From assembly GCA_035048815.1 (NCBI GenBank), contig JAUCBN010000017.1, positions 10,908,936 through 10,972,935 on the forward strand: 64,000 bases of DNA, in the 5' to 3' direction. The translations under genes were made by a program, and so were the position numbers. This stretch comes from Abelmoschus esculentus (lineage: Eukaryota > Streptophyta > Magnoliopsida > Malvales > Malvaceae). Below are positions 22,511 through 34,841 of this stretch, piece by piece. Position 1 is the first letter of the stretch; every line of letters starts with the position of its first letter. The notes beneath the pieces are model-generated. The model did no database searches, had not been told where the DNA came from, and saw only the letters and a program-made list of their open reading frames with translations.

Positions 22511-23592
22511 GTTCTTTCTTAAGTTTTTAAATTTAATTTCAGTATGTGTGCATGAATAAATAATGCTTGATATTCATTTAAATATGTTAGTTCAATTAAG
22601 TTCATTAGTTTAATTAATGCATGATAGTTCACTTAAAGCATGTTAGTTTTCTTATGTTTATGAGTTCATTTAGTGTATGGATTAATTAATTAAACTAGAT
22701 CATTCAATGTAACTAGTTTCATTAATTAAACTAGCTCATTAAATATGTTTCATGCAGTCACTTTTATTTTATTGAATAAAGTTTTTATCTAATGGTTGCT
22801 TATATTTTCATCTAGGGTATTCATTTGGGATCAAATGGCTGATCATTTTCAAGACATTCAAGGGAGATTTACACACCACTTAAAGGCTTTCAATTTCAGC
22901 AAGAAAACAATGCATTGAAGAGCTCCTAAATACACCACTTAATGAGGCACTTAAAGACTACTTAAGAGCTACTTAATCCTCCATAAAGCTTATCAGTTTT
23001 TAACAGAGAAGACATGCAATGAAAGCCTTCATTATCAGCACTTAAGGGAGAGTAAAGGCAAGAATTAAAGCAATACTTAAGGAGGGAGTTCAAGGAATAT
23101 CAGTCAACTTGTTCGCCATTTTTGGATTGGATACGAGCATATTTGAGTCTTGAGGTCTTCTTAAAACTTATTCCTCTATTTCTTAGCTTTCCAATGCACT
23201 TTGAATCACCTCAATCCGATATCAGGAGCTTAAGATATGATTAAATTAGTGAAGATAGTGCATGCTGGAAATTCAGTACGGGAATAGTCACAAGATGCTT
23301 GTTCAACAAATTCAAGAGGCCATTCAATTGCTGAATTCAATGCTTTATCAACAGCCCATTAAAGGAGGATGAATGACAACTTAATCAAGTTCATTAGCCC
23401 AAGAGTTTCTCCATGTGGATGATATGTATGTCTACATTCATCTTACGAATGTCCACATTCATTCTTGTTAGATCAAACCTTTTTGTCTGTCAATTAGAGA
23501 TAGGATAACCTACAAATTAATAGGCCTTTAACACCAGAATAATGAGTATTTAATCTTTGTCTAGGCTAATCAATTTGTTGTTGTCTTACACC

Positions 23593-23600
23593 TATAAATA
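23593..23600 (+). promoter_or_regulatory. TATA box of LTR A2
   Basis: TATAAATA in the same context as in A1 (CTATAAATAGGCACTCATTT). It faces satellite block S6. Confidence 0.65.
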
Positions 23601-24049
23601 GGCACTCATTTCATTGTAAAAGGAACAATTTTTGGCATATATTAAATTTTGAGAGTGTTCTCTTTTATAATTCTTTTTGAACATTATCGGCTTGCAAGAT
23701 TGTTCTTGTGGCATTAATCCTTTTTCATTTTTTTTATATTTTTGGTTCCTAGTTCATATAACTAGAGGGTCGCAATCCATTAGTCTTTCACCCAAGTCAC
23801 GGTTTAAAAACTCTTAAGGAACGGGTCTTCACTTTTTAGTGTTTGTTCCTCCTTTGTTTACACCGCACCATCAATTACATTTCATCTTTTCATTTCCATC
23901 AACCATACATCCATATTTTCCATACTTCATCCAAAACACAACAATCAACTTACCATCATTCCATTGTCGTATCATCTTGTAATCATATCAATTACTTATT
24001 AGAATCACGATCGGGCAATCACATATACACCGCAACCGGATTCATATCA

Positions 24050-25678
24050 CATAGGCTCAAAGAGAGGGGTCGTCCATCACGATATACGCTCTAAGAAAGG
24101 GACATTTCATAATGACATGCAGTCGAAGGGTGAGGCATTTCATCGCGACATACGCTAAAAGAGAAGTGTCGTCCATCACGGTATACGCTTTAAGAAAGGG
24201 ACCGTTCACCATGACATGCAATAAAAGAGAGGGGTCATTCATTGCAACATACGCTCAAAGAGAGCGGTCATCGATCACAGTATAACTCAAAGAGTGGGAT
24301 CATTTATTATAACATACGCTTAAAGAGAGGGGTCATTCATCTCGACATACGTTCAAATACAAGGGTCGTCCATCACAATATACAATCTTAGAAAGGGAAC
24401 GTTCACCATGACAAGCACTCAAAGAGAAGTGCCATTCATCGCAACAAACGCTCAAAGAGAGGGGTCATCGATCACGCTTTACGCTCAAATAGAGGGGCCG
24501 TTCATTATGACATGCACTCGAAGAGTGGAGTCATTCATCGCGACATACGCTCAAAGAGCGCGGCGTCCATCGCGGTATACACTCAAAGAGAGGGGTCGTT
24601 CATTATCACATGCTCTAAAAGAGAGGGTGGTTATTCATCGCAACATACGCTTAAAGAGAGGGGTCGTCCATCACAGTATACGCTCAAAAGGAGGGACTGT
24701 TTATTATGATATGCACTCAAAGATAGGGGTCATTCATCGTGACATACGCTCAAAGAGAGGGTCGTCCATCACGACATATGCTCAAAGAGAAGGGCCGTTC
24801 AATATGACAAACGCTCGAAGAGAGGGGTCATTCACCACAACATACTCTCAAAGAGAGGGGTCGTCCATCATGGTATACGTTCTAAGAAAAGGCTGGTTCA
24901 ATATGACATGCACTTGTTGAGAGAGGTCATTTATTGCGACATAAGCTCAAAGAGAAGGGTGGTCCAGCACGTTTTACGTTGTAAGAAAGGGATGGTTCAT
25001 TATGACATACACTCGAAGAGAGGGATCATTCAATGCGACATACGCTTAAAGAGAGGGGTTGTCCATCACGGTATACGCACAAAGAGAGGGACGGTACACC
25101 ATGAAATGCACTCGAAGAGAGAGGTCATTCATCATGACATACGCTCAAAGAGAGTTGTCGTCCATCACGGTATACACTCAAAGAGAGGGACCGTTCATTA
25201 TGATATATGCTCGAAGTGAGGGGTCGTTCACCGAGATATACGCTTAAAGAGACGTGTCGTCCATCACGGTATACTCTCAAAGAGACAGACCGTTCATTAT
25301 GACATACGCTCGCAGAGAAGGGTTGTTCACCGCGATATACGCTCAAAGAGCGCGGCGTCCATCTTGTTATACACTCAAAGAGAGGGGCCATTCATTTTGA
25401 CATGCACTCTTAGAGAAAGAAAGAGGTCGTCCATCACAGTATACGCTCAAAGGGAGGGACCTTTTATTATGACATGCACTCGAAGATAGGGGTCATTCAT
25501 CATGACATTCGCTTAAATAGAGGTATCATCCATCACGGCATACGCTCAAAGAGAGAGACCGTTCATTATGACAAACGCTCGAAGTGAGGGGTCATTCACC
25601 ACGACATGCTCTCAAACAGAGGGGTCGTCCATCACGGTATACGCTCTAAGAAATGGTCAGTTCAATACTGTAGCGACC
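24050..25678 (+). repeat. 33-bp satellite block S6
   Basis: About 49 monomers. Most of it (24050-25097) is the continuation of the large tandem copy that LTR A2 split, and a third copy begins at 25098. It ends at 25678, where unrelated sequence starting TGTAGCGACCC begins. Confidence 0.94.
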
Positions 25679-27379
25679 CTTCCGCTAATTAAAAATTTAT
25701 ATTTACTAAAAAGGTGCTATTTTTGAAAGAGTGAAAATTAAAAATTTAAAGTGCCTCAAAATTAGGAAATGTAGGGTTTAACTTTAAAAAGGGGAATTTG
25801 AGATAAAAATGGAGAATTAAAATTTGGGCTTAAAAATTAAGAATTAGGGTTGTAAATTGAAAATCGATTTGAGAAATTGGGAATTAGGAATTTAGGACTA
25901 AGAATGGAAATTGAACTAAAAAAGAAATTAGGGCTTGAAAACACTTAACTTGACATAAAGTATTAAGGATTCGAAAAGCAATTTAGCTAGGGGAAGGGCT
26001 CAAAAGCAGACAAAAAAACACGAGGGACCCGTCTACAAATAAACCAAATCGAAAAAGAAGATTTCGGGTTGATTCAGGACCGAAATGAAAGAGTTTGAAA
26101 ACTTGCAAGGGCTGCAGGATGAATTAAAGGGCACAAGTTGGTTTATGAGGTAATAAAACCATTTCCTAATAATCTAATGAGTATAAAATTGATTTAATCT
26201 GGCTAAAACAAACCTTTCTCTCATTTTTCAACCAAAAATAAAATACCTCCCCCCCATTTCTCTGTTCAGTTCTTCTAAAAAGGATGAACAAGTTGAACGT
26301 TCATCCTTTCAACCCAGAAACCATCGCATATTTCAGAATGCAAAGTAAAATCTATCCTTTTTCCTTTAAAAAAACTTTCTCACTTCGAAACAAAACTCCT
26401 CTTTTACAAACAAAACAAAATCAGAGTCAAAGCTTCCACCTTTTATGAAAAGAAACCAAAGTGAGAAAGACATTAGAACCATTTTTGGTTCGATTCAGAA
26501 GAACGGAAAGCGATGGAGAATCTTTTTCCTCTCGACTCACCCCGAACCGACAAAGCATCCATTGGTTTATTGTTGATCGAAGGAAAGTGTTCCGATGACC
26601 TCTAAATCGAAAGGTACCAAAAAAGAAAACTACTCTACTTTTTGTTTTGATTCTATACTGTGAAAAAAAAAGCGAGAGTATTTACCATTGAATTTATGTT
26701 ATTTTGATTTCAACGGTGGTTCCCCCAATGAATTACAAAGTTAGGCCTTTTGTCTTCTTATAGCCCTTTTTTATTACACTGATTAGAACTTAAAATATCC
26801 TTCTTTGCTTTGTTTAAGTCTGAAATCCCTGATTTTGGTTGTGATGTTTTCTTTATTCGCATTATGTGAGCTTCTGAAATTGTCGGTTCCATGTCATTTA
26901 CTACTCTAAAATTTGCTGAAGGATATTGATTTTCCTCGTAATTCCTTGTACAATTTTGATGTTTTGTTTGTTTCTGCTCATGTGGTTGATACAGGGCGAG
27001 AGGGGACCATGGGACATGGCTATCGTCGTGGCTGTCGGAGAAGAGAGGGACCACTGAGAAGGGATCGATCACGACAGAGAGACGAGCGGACTCCAGAGTA
27101 TCCGAAAGGGCATATGCATGCGATACACGCGCTCAGTTCTCGAACAGTCGCACGTGAGGAAACCAATTAGCCGCGCGTTGAAGCATCTGATTCTGGACGG
27201 TTATGCTCCCCTTAATCTGAGCCATTAGATTAGATACTTAGATCTAACGGCTGGGGCTTGACGGGTGCCCAAAGAGATAATAAGGGTATTAGGGTTTCTC
27301 TTATCAGATGGTTTTTGGGCCTTAGTTAATTAGTTGGTGGGTTTTATTATTTTATTGGATCTTAATTGTAAATAAAATA
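25679..27379 (+). other. Unclassified repeat-like region G, possibly an LTR
   Basis: Starts sharply against satellite with TGTAGCGACCCTTCC, which resembles the start of some plant Gypsy LTRs. I could not find a matching end, primer-binding site or duplicated flank. Contents are AT-rich with short A-runs. There is a perfect 9-bp inverted repeat (AGGATGAAC/GTTCATCCT, 26281-26307) and a more GC-rich part (26990-27290) holding an 85-codon arginine-rich frame (26913-27170) that I do not recognise. The stretch TTAGATCTAACGGCTG near 27233 is of a kind common in plant non-coding DNA. No gene is supported. Confidence 0.4.
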
Positions 27380-28049
27380 GTCTGTTGATATATATTTGGT
27401 TTTATCTTATTGAATCATATTTTATAAAAATAATAAATATAATACTATTAATATTAATAAAAATATGGTAAAATAAATTATAATAATAATAGAAACAAAA
27501 ACGAAAGGAAACTAAATATTTAAAAGATTAAACAAAAAAACAATATATACTTTTTTGAATTTTGCTTTAAATAATACATATTATGATATTTGTAATGAAA
27601 ATGAAAAGAAATTAAATAGTATAAATAATATGCACATATAATATCCTGGACCTTTTATATATATATATAGTGTAATGATAATAAATAATAATAGTAAATA
27701 AAATAAACAAAGAAGAAAAGATCATAAAAAAAGGAAAACCTTTAATATTTTTATTTTAACTGTAGAACATTATAATTAGTGGTCACAACCTAATATGTTT
27801 TTTGGTTTTTAATTTTAAATAACATATGATAACAAGACAAATAATAAAAACAAAATACACAGAAGCTAAATAATATTTTAATAACAAAATTGCACTAAAT
27901 TATAAACCAAAAAAGGAATATATATACAAAAAGAGTAATATAATATATTTAGATTTCTTAAAAGAAAACAGTAACACATATAATAGTATATATTTACAAA
28001 GTTAAAAAAAGGAAAATAGATACAAATTAATAAATATATTAATATAATG
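27380..28049. other. Very AT-rich region without visible genes
   Basis: Roughly 80% or more A+T, with runs such as ATATATATATA near 27658 and many TAATAA motifs. I see no coding frame, no tandem period and no element boundary. It ends where the inverted LTR B fragment begins. Confidence 0.6.
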
Positions 28050-28249
28050 TTTAGCTTTCGTTTAGTTTCTTCTAAGCTGACTGAGCTGACACCGAGCTAA
28101 TATTTACTCCTTGAGCTGTAGGTAAGTCCTATGAAGAAAACATAATAATAGAAATAATGAGAATACTTAAAATAACTTAATATAAATTTAGATCTAAGCT
28201 GAAAGTTAATAATGTGGTTATATTGAAGCATGAAAGAATGAGATAAATG
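28050..28249 (-). mobile_element. Inverted fragment of a family-B LTR
   Basis: The reverse complement matches LTR B1 14626-14965. Shared sequence includes AGCTGACACCGAGCTAATA and the AACTTAATATAAATTTAGATC block. Part of B1 (about 14660-14800) is missing. It is the only LTR fragment here in minus orientation. The right end stops inside the LTR at ATAAATGAG and joins satellite through a GAG overlap, with no TG terminus. It is a rearrangement product. Confidence 0.85.
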
Positions 28250-29093
28250 AGAGGGGTCATTCATCGCGACATACGCTCGAAGACAGGGGTTGTCCATCAC
28301 GGTATACGCTCTAACAAAGGGACCGCTCACCATGACATGCACTTGAAGAGAGGGGGCTTTCTTCACGGTATACACTCAAAGAGAGAGGTCGTCCATCACG
28401 GTATATGCTCTAAGAAAGGGATCATTAATTATAACATGCACTCGAAGAGAGGGGTCATTCATAGCAACATATGCTAAAAGAGTGGGGTCGTTCATTATGG
28501 TATACGCTCAAACAGAGGGACCGTTTACCATGACATGCACTCGAATAGAGGGGTCTTTAATCGCAACATACGCTCAAAGAGAGGGGTTGTCCATCACGGC
28601 ATACGCTCAAAGAGAAAGACCATTTATTATGACATATGCTCGAAGAGAGGGATCATTCATCACTACATACGCTCAAAGAAAGGTCTTGTCCATCACGGTA
28701 TACGTTCAAAGAGAGGGACCGTTCACCATGACATGCACTCAAAGAGAGGGGTCATTATCGTGATATACGCGCAAAGAGATGGGTCATCCATCACGGTATA
28801 CGCTCTAAGAAAGGGACCGTTTACAATGACATGCACACGAAGAGACGGGTCATTCATTAGGACATGCGCTCCAAGGGAGGGATCGTTTATCACGGTATAC
28901 GCTCACTCTAAGAAAGGGATCATTCATTATGACAAGAACTCGAAGAGAGGGGTCATTCATCGCGATATACGCTCAAAGAGAGGGCTCATCCATCAGGTAT
29001 ATGCTTAAAGAGAGGGACCGTTCACCATGACATGTACTCAAAGAGAGGGGTCATTCATCGCGGTACGGTATGCGCTGCTCTAAGCAAGGGACT
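28250..29093 (+). repeat. 33-bp satellite block S7
   Basis: About 25 monomers in the same orientation as the other blocks, despite the inverted LTR fragment on its left. The last monomers (29060-29093) are disturbed (CGGTACGGTATGCGCTGC) before the LTR A4 fragment begins. Confidence 0.93.
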
Positions 29094-29652
29094 AAAATAA
29101 TGAGTCTTTAATATTTGTCTAGGTCAATCAATTTGTTGTCATACACCTATAAATAGGCACTCATTCCATTGAAAAAGATACAACTTTTGGCATATATTAC
29201 AACTTGAGTATGTTTCTCTTTTATAGTTCTTTTTGAACTTTATCAGCTTACAAGATTGTTCTTGTGGAATTCATCCCTATTCATTTTTTTATATTGCTGG
29301 TTCCTAGTTCTTATAACTAGAGGGTCACAATCCATTAACCTTTAACTCAAGTCACGGTTTAAAAAATCTTAAGGAACGGGTCTTCACTTTTATTGTTGGT
29401 TCCTCTTTTGTTTACACTACACCACCAATTACATTCCATCTCTTCACTTTCATCATCCATACATCTTTATTTTCCATATTTCATCCTAAACACAACCATC
29501 TTATCATCATTCCATTTCACCATACTATCCATCCATTTCATATCATCTTGTGAGTTTCATTTCAAAATTCCTATTTTTCATTTTAGTTACTAGAATCACG
29601 ATCGGGCAATCACAAATACAAATTCGGATATTCTGCAGCCGGATTCGTATCA
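29094..29652 (+). mobile_element. 3' fragment of a family-A LTR (A4)
   Basis: Matches the right-hand third of LTR A1 (about 1363-1883), starting AATAATGAGTCTTTAAT and ending GGATTCGTATCA. The TATA box is at 29148-29155, and the R hairpin AGTTC/GAACT is perfect here (29225-29239). The left end is truncated against the 33-bp satellite. The right end is the true LTR terminus and lies inside a monomer of the 170-bp satellite, so A4 sits at the junction of the two satellites. Confidence 0.88.
29148..29155 (+). promoter_or_regulatory. TATA box of LTR fragment A4
   Basis: TATAAATA, same context as A1 and A2. Downstream are the hairpin and then the 170-bp satellite. Confidence 0.6.
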
Positions 29653-30717
29653 ATCTAAATATTTTAGCTTTTTAGTCAGTTAAAACTCGAACGGATTCTC
29701 TATAAAGCATATTTAAACATGCACGCTTTAATCGCAACAAATCGATAACATATGTTATTAAATCAAATTGTATGAGTTCAAATAGTTAATAATGGGTGTT
29801 TGAACAAAATTATACGGATTAAACTGAAATTTTCAGCATTTTACTCAGTTAAAAATCGAACGAAATCTCTATTAGGCCCTTTAAGACATGCAGGTTTTAA
29901 TCACAACAAAACGACAACCAAATGTTATTAAATCAAATTTTATGAGTTTGAATAGTTAATTATGGGTGTTTGAACAAAATTATACAGGTTAATCTCATAA
30001 TTTCAGCCTTTTACTTGGTTAAAATTAGAACGGATTCTCTATAAAGCCGTTTTAGACATGCATGTTTTACTTCCAACAATACGACAACCAAATATTATTA
30101 AATCAAATTTTATGAGTTTAAATAGTTAAATATTGACGTTTGAACAAAATTATACATATTAATCTAAAATTTTAAGCTTTTTACTCGGTTAAAATTCATA
30201 CGAATTCTCTATTAGGCCCATTTAGACAAGCATGTTTTTAATCCCAACAAAACAAAAACCAAATGTTATTAAATCAAATTTTATGAGTTTAAACTGTTAA
30301 TGATGGGCTTTTGAATAAAATTATATAGAATAATCTCAATTTTTGGGTTTTTTACTCGGTTAAAATCCGAGTGGATTCTCTATAAAGCCCGTTTACAAAT
30401 GCATGTTTTAAACCCAACAAAACGATAACCAAATGTTATTAAAATCAAATTTTATGAGATCAAAAAGTTAATTATGGGATTTTAAAGAAAATTATATAGA
30501 TTAATTTCAAATTTTCAGCGTTTTACTCAGTTAAAATTCGAACAGATTCTCTATAAAGCCAATTTAGACATGCACGTTCTAATCCCAACAAAACAATAAA
30601 CAAATGTTATTAAATCAATTTTATGAGTTCAAATAGTTATTATGGGTGTTTGAAAAAAAATTATATAGATTAATCTCAAATTTTCAGCTTTTTACTTGGT
30701 TAAAATCCGAAAGAATT
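29653..30717 (+). repeat. AT-rich 170-bp satellite, left part
   Basis: About six monomers. The marker ATGTTATTAAATCAAATT recurs at 29752, 29922, 30092, 30263, 30433 and 30604, giving a period of 170-171 bp. Each monomer also holds CGGATTCTCTATAAAGC and TTTTACTCGGTTAAAATTCG. It is unrelated to the 33-bp satellite. A monomer of nucleosome length is typical of plant centromeric satellites, but nothing here proves that role. LINE1 interrupts the array. Confidence 0.93.
30702..30717 (+). repeat. Left target-site duplication of LINE1
   Basis: AAAATCCGAAAGAATT, repeated at 39020-39035. The preceding bases are GGTT, so the nick on the opposite strand falls at TTTT/AA, the preferred site of L1-type endonucleases. 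Confidence 0.9.
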
Positions 30718-32820
30718 AAAAATTCGAACGGATTTTGGATCTTGGCCTCCTCTCTTAATTCTCACTCCCTTACCCTTTCTTTTCTTATCCTTCTACCGCC
30801 TCTCTCCGTCACCCTCCCCCTCCTTTTTTCCTTGTTTTTTACCCTTGTCTTTTTGGTTTCGCCGTCTCTTTTTCCCGGTGCAGTGGTGGTCTGTTTCTTC
30901 GGCTTCCTTGGTTGTTTCCATGGCGTTTCTCGGCCGTTTGAGGTTTTCAGGGAGTTCTTTTCTTTCTTTTGTTTCTTTCTTCTTGTCTGTTTTTCTCTGC
31001 AGGTTTTTCTCTTGCTGCTAGCTGGCGATCGTGGCCTTGTGTTTCAGTCTCTTCTCCCCTTGCCTCACCAACGCTTCTACCCGACACCTCTTTGAGAGAG
31101 GAGGCATGGAGTCCACCGTACTTCCCACGTTTGCGGATCGAGGAGGGAAGGCCTTCGCAACAATGCAGATCTTGTTTCCATGGAGAATGGTTAGTTTACG
31201 ACTCCATCTTCACATCATTACTGGGTGTTTTTCGTCCTCATCGGTTCGGCTTTTTGCTCTTTCTTCCTTGTCTTCCATTTTCTTCTCTGCTTATACCTGT
31301 GTTTGACAAGCTTTTTGTCTCCCTGCTGCATACGGTGGAGTTATGGATTGCACCTTTCATCTTGAACACGGGGCGTTCTCTTTCTCACCCGATAGTCGTC
31401 TCCCTCCCACGAGGACTTTACCGGCTTGTCATCCTCTACCTTCTGCCACCCTGGTTTAGGGCTTTTACCAATACCTTCAATGGTGTTTTCTTTATGGTCA
31501 ACGTATGTTATCCTTGTGTTACCGATTCTATACAGTCTTGCTGTGTTTTGCTGGTTGATCTGTTCTTACGGAATCCCTCCAGCTTTACAACTCTTCTCGG
31601 ATATGTCTCCAGGTTACCCTTTTCATTTAAACTCCTCTTTCTGAGTTCTCCCCGAGTTCTACTTGGTTTGGTTTTGGTTTTTATTTATTCTCTGGATTGG
31701 TTCTTGGCTACGTTCTATGCCTCCATCGCTCTGATGAGCTTTCGCTTTTCTGTTTATACGATGGGCACAAACCGGCCAGGTCTGCTGATATTAACAAAGC
31801 CAGGTATTTTTTTTTCTCCGATCTCAGCCTTGGGATCAGTTTCGTTTGTTGCTTTACGGGGATAGGCCGACGCAAGGATTCCCGGTCACGGCTCTCCGTT
31901 TCCAACACGTATTGTCTCCCTCTCCTTTTGCTGTTATCGTTTCGTTTAGGGTTTACCTTTGTTATACTTTTCGTTGTTTTGACATGATCTCTTTGGTTAG
32001 TTTCATTCTTCCCATTCTTTTTTCTTTCTTGGTTAAGTACTGTTTCTTTGTGATTCTTTTGTTCTTTCTTTGCCTATTTGTCGAAGTGGTCGGACTGCTG
32101 TCCTTGGGCATGTTGGTTCGTGCTTTGCTAGCTGGTGCCGTGGTGGCTCATACTTTGTAAGCAAACTTTTTTGGTTCTCCATTAGGATCGATTCTCGATC
32201 TAATCTTAGTCATATACCACCCTTTTTTAGGAATTTATCAAACACTTTTATTAGTGTCCTATTCTCGCTAAACATTCTTTGGTTCTTCACTATTATCTTT
32301 TTCGTTTAATTATTTACAAGTTTCTTTGGACTTATGCCTTCTCAGAACAAGACCTTTTCTTTGGTCTTATGGCTGCTACCACTTTCATCAAGTTGAGCGT
32401 TTCTTTTATAGGCTTTTTCATCATGGTACCAACTTTTTTATAATTTCTACGTACTTTTTAATTAAAACTTGTCTTTTTAAAAAGATATTTATATTTTCTA
32501 CTCACACTCCTCTTCCAAACCAAACTTCTTTATGTCTTCCAATTCCTAACTTTTCTCATATCTTAAGGGATAAGATATCCTTGCCTATCTTTTCTCACTT
32601 ATTTTATAATACTTTATTTTCTTTTCTTACTAATCTCTGCTTATATTATTTCTTATCTTTTTCTAACTCTTTAAATTGTAATCCTGTTATATCTCAAACT
32701 CTTTCTTTCTTATATAAATCTAGTCTTCGCCTTCATATTCTCTCATCAACCTTACCTTCCACATGCCATCAGCTCTTTTTCTCTCTCAACTTTTTCTTTA
32801 TTCCTCTCAACCTTTTTCCT
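30718..32820 (+). promoter_or_regulatory. LINE1 5' untranslated region, pyrimidine-rich
   Basis: A 2.1-kb leader strongly biased to T and C on the plus strand. The first 17 bp (30718-30734) look like another monomer of the 170-bp satellite and may be flanking sequence carried from a former site. Open frames here (for example 30969-31865) translate to Phe/Leu/Ser-rich peptides because of composition and show no known domain. Internal promoters of LINEs lie in this region, but I cannot point to a specific element. Confidence 0.65.
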
Positions 32821-34176
32821 ATGGATTCTAAGTCATTCCTCCAGCATCTTGGCAATATTCAATTTACCGCTGACGAGCAGACAACCATCTTCCAACCCAA
32901 ATTCTCTTGGGGAATACCAGAAGAAGAAACACATTCCTCTCTTCTTGGGAAACTTATTTCTTCAAAAGAGATAGACGATTAGGTGATTGTTAAGGCCTTT
33001 ACTAGCATCTGGACTACGGCCAAACTTGTGTCTATGCGTATCTTGAAACCATATTTGTTCCTCATTCGGTTCAAGGATGAGAAGATCAAGGATGATATTT
33101 TGTCTAGGGGGTCATGGACATACAAAGATGAATGGCTTGCTCTCACTTCATACGATCCTTCTATCACGCCTGACGAACATTCCTTTGATAAGATGAATAT
33201 TTGGGTGCGTATTTACAACATCCCACACATTTTTTTGGCTACGGAGGAATCTGCGAATGATATTGGCAAATCCCTAGGGACCATAATCGGGACAGTAACG
33301 AAAATTGATACGAGGAAAATTGACTCCAATATGGTTGACTACCTGCGGGTTGGTCTGACGATAGACGTCGCACAACCAATTCGGCGTTGCGTTGCTATTG
33401 GGGGAGGGTCCTCCACAAGATTCTGTCTACTCCAATATGAACGTCTTCCTACAATTTTCCATTGCTGTGACAGTCTTGGTCATTCTTTAGATTTTTGTTC
33501 AGTATCGCTTGATTCACGACCTGAGCAACTCCCTTTTGGCGACTGGTTACGGTACGTTCCTAAAAAGAAGGATCCACAACCCAATCAACGTGGGCGTATC
33601 TGTTATATCTCCAATGATACCAATGTTCCACGATTGTCTTCGTCTTCCCAAACCACCAACAACAATACCTCTGATGGGAGGGATAAAGCCTCGGTGTCAT
33701 CCCTTCCGACCAACAGCCATGAGTCTGCTCCAAGTAATGAACCTCCACCTTATGTTCCCAAGGGTCCCAGACTCCTTCCAACGGTCCCTAGTAAACTCAC
33801 TGCTCGTTGCTATCCAACGCAGCCGTTGCAAATGGTTTTCCCTGATCACAACTCTACTATCACTACTAGGCAACAGTCCACCTCCAATACGGGGGAAGTG
33901 AGTGTTCTTGATCCCGATCTCCAAGAGTTGGAGGCTGATCTAGGCAATGACCATGACTTCCAAGAGACAGCTGAATGGCTCGACTCTGCGCCAACTCCTA
34001 AGCGAATTATCTGGACAACCTCAGGTCGAGGTGCTAAGAGAACTCCCTCATCTGATGAAAATGCTAGGGTTAAGCGTCCAAGAGCTAGCACAACATCTAC
34101 TGAGAAAGCTGGGATGAGCAGCGTCAAAAACTCTGCGGCGGAGGTTGACCTTGATCAACCCCGCCGAGCAAAATGA
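32821..34176 (+). pseudogene. LINE1 ORF1: DUF4283-like RNA-binding protein
   Basis: One frame of 451 codons from ATG 32821, with a single in-frame TAG at 32980-32982. After the stop comes a DUF4283-like region (about codons 50-180) with WTTAKLVSMRILKPYLFLIR, a RGSWTYKDEWLAL-type strand and NIWVRIYNIPHIFL. Next is a zinc-knuckle region near codon 215 reading FHCCDSLGHSLDFC. Related knuckles have C-x2-C-x4-H-x4-C, and here the first cysteine is replaced by Phe. The C-terminal third is polar, Pro/Ser/Thr-rich, and ends in RRAK. The protein would coat LINE RNA. Its TGA stop overlaps an ATG (ATGA, 34173-34176), the original ORF2 start arrangement. Confidence 0.85.
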
Positions 34177-34775
34177 TAGGTTTCTCTTGGTACTGTCTTG
34201 GCATTGGCAACGCCTTGACAGTTCCTGCTTTACTACATGCTGTCTTCATGCATATTGCCGTTATCCTTTTTGTTTTTCCTTCTAAGCATATTAGTTTTTC
34301 TATTTTCACTCTGTTTACGTTAGGACTACTTGGCCTCATAGGTCTTTTTTTTTTTTTTTGTTTCTACTCTTGATGTTCTTGGTTATTTGGAATAATACTA
34401 CTTTTGTGGCTTTCTTTTTTTACTCTTTATGTCTTTCTGTTGTAAATCCTTTGGCTTCTCCAGTTTACTATTTTTTGATACATTTATTCAACTTTTCTAG
34501 GACCGTTTGTTTTGTCTACTATCAACCTTTTATAAAGTCTTCTTTTGCCGTGAACGCGCCACCCTTTCTAAGGGAATATTCCAACATCTCTCATGATGTC
34601 GCTTTTTCACGAATACCTCTACCTATTGAGTTTTTTTATTCTTTTTATGGTCAAACTTTTGTATTTTTAATACGACTTGCTTACGATATTATACCACCAT
34701 TAATTTGGTTTCCCTCCATATTCTAATGTCTATTGACAAGAGGTCGCGTCCTTTGTCTAAAGAAAGAACTAATAT
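34173..34775 (+). pseudogene. Decayed first copy of the ORF2 start (endonuclease N-terminus)
   Basis: From ATG 34173 the frame reads FSWYCLGIGNALTVPALLHAV, which aligns with the true ORF2 start LLCWNCQGLGNSQAVHALQRA at 34845. Further on, VIWNNTTF (about 34388) matches IIWNNKTS at about 35055. The segment ends with a second copy of the ORF1 tail (GCTGGGATGAG, 34778 versus 34111), followed by a second ATGA overlap at 34842. The intervening sequence is T-rich and much more decayed than the copy in use. It is a duplication of the ORF1/ORF2 junction or a join between two related LINEs. Confidence 0.75.
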
Positions 34776-34841
34776 TGCTGGGATGAGTAGCGGGAAAAAC
34801 TCTACGGCGGAGGTTAACAGTGATCAACCCCGCCGAGGAAA

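Larger units (their letters stand above)
22330..24049 (+). mobile_element. Solo LTR A2 (Ty3/Gypsy type)
   Basis: A 1,720-bp unit with the same termini as A1 and flanked by the perfect 5-bp repeat CATAG (22325-22329 and 24050-24054). Removing it restores the satellite reading CGACATAGGCTC, which is itself present at 21072-21083 in the neighbouring duplicate copy. It lacks one of two direct repeats (ATGGCTGATCA core, 69 bp apart in A1), as expected from slippage or recombination. It inserted after the 1.2-kb satellite duplication. Confidence 0.93.

Noticed and set aside
26913..27170. 85-codon arginine-rich protein in region G
   Set aside because: No recognisable domain, a short frame, and a region that looks like a repeat. 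A GC-rich patch explains the composition.
27380..28049. Origin or matrix-attachment region in the AT-rich stretch
   Set aside because: AT-richness alone is not evidence, and no specific motif set could be recognised.
30646..32160. Membrane proteins in the LINE1 leader
   Set aside because: Frames are Phe/Leu/Ser-rich because the DNA is T/C-rich. They overlap one another in different frames and show no domain.
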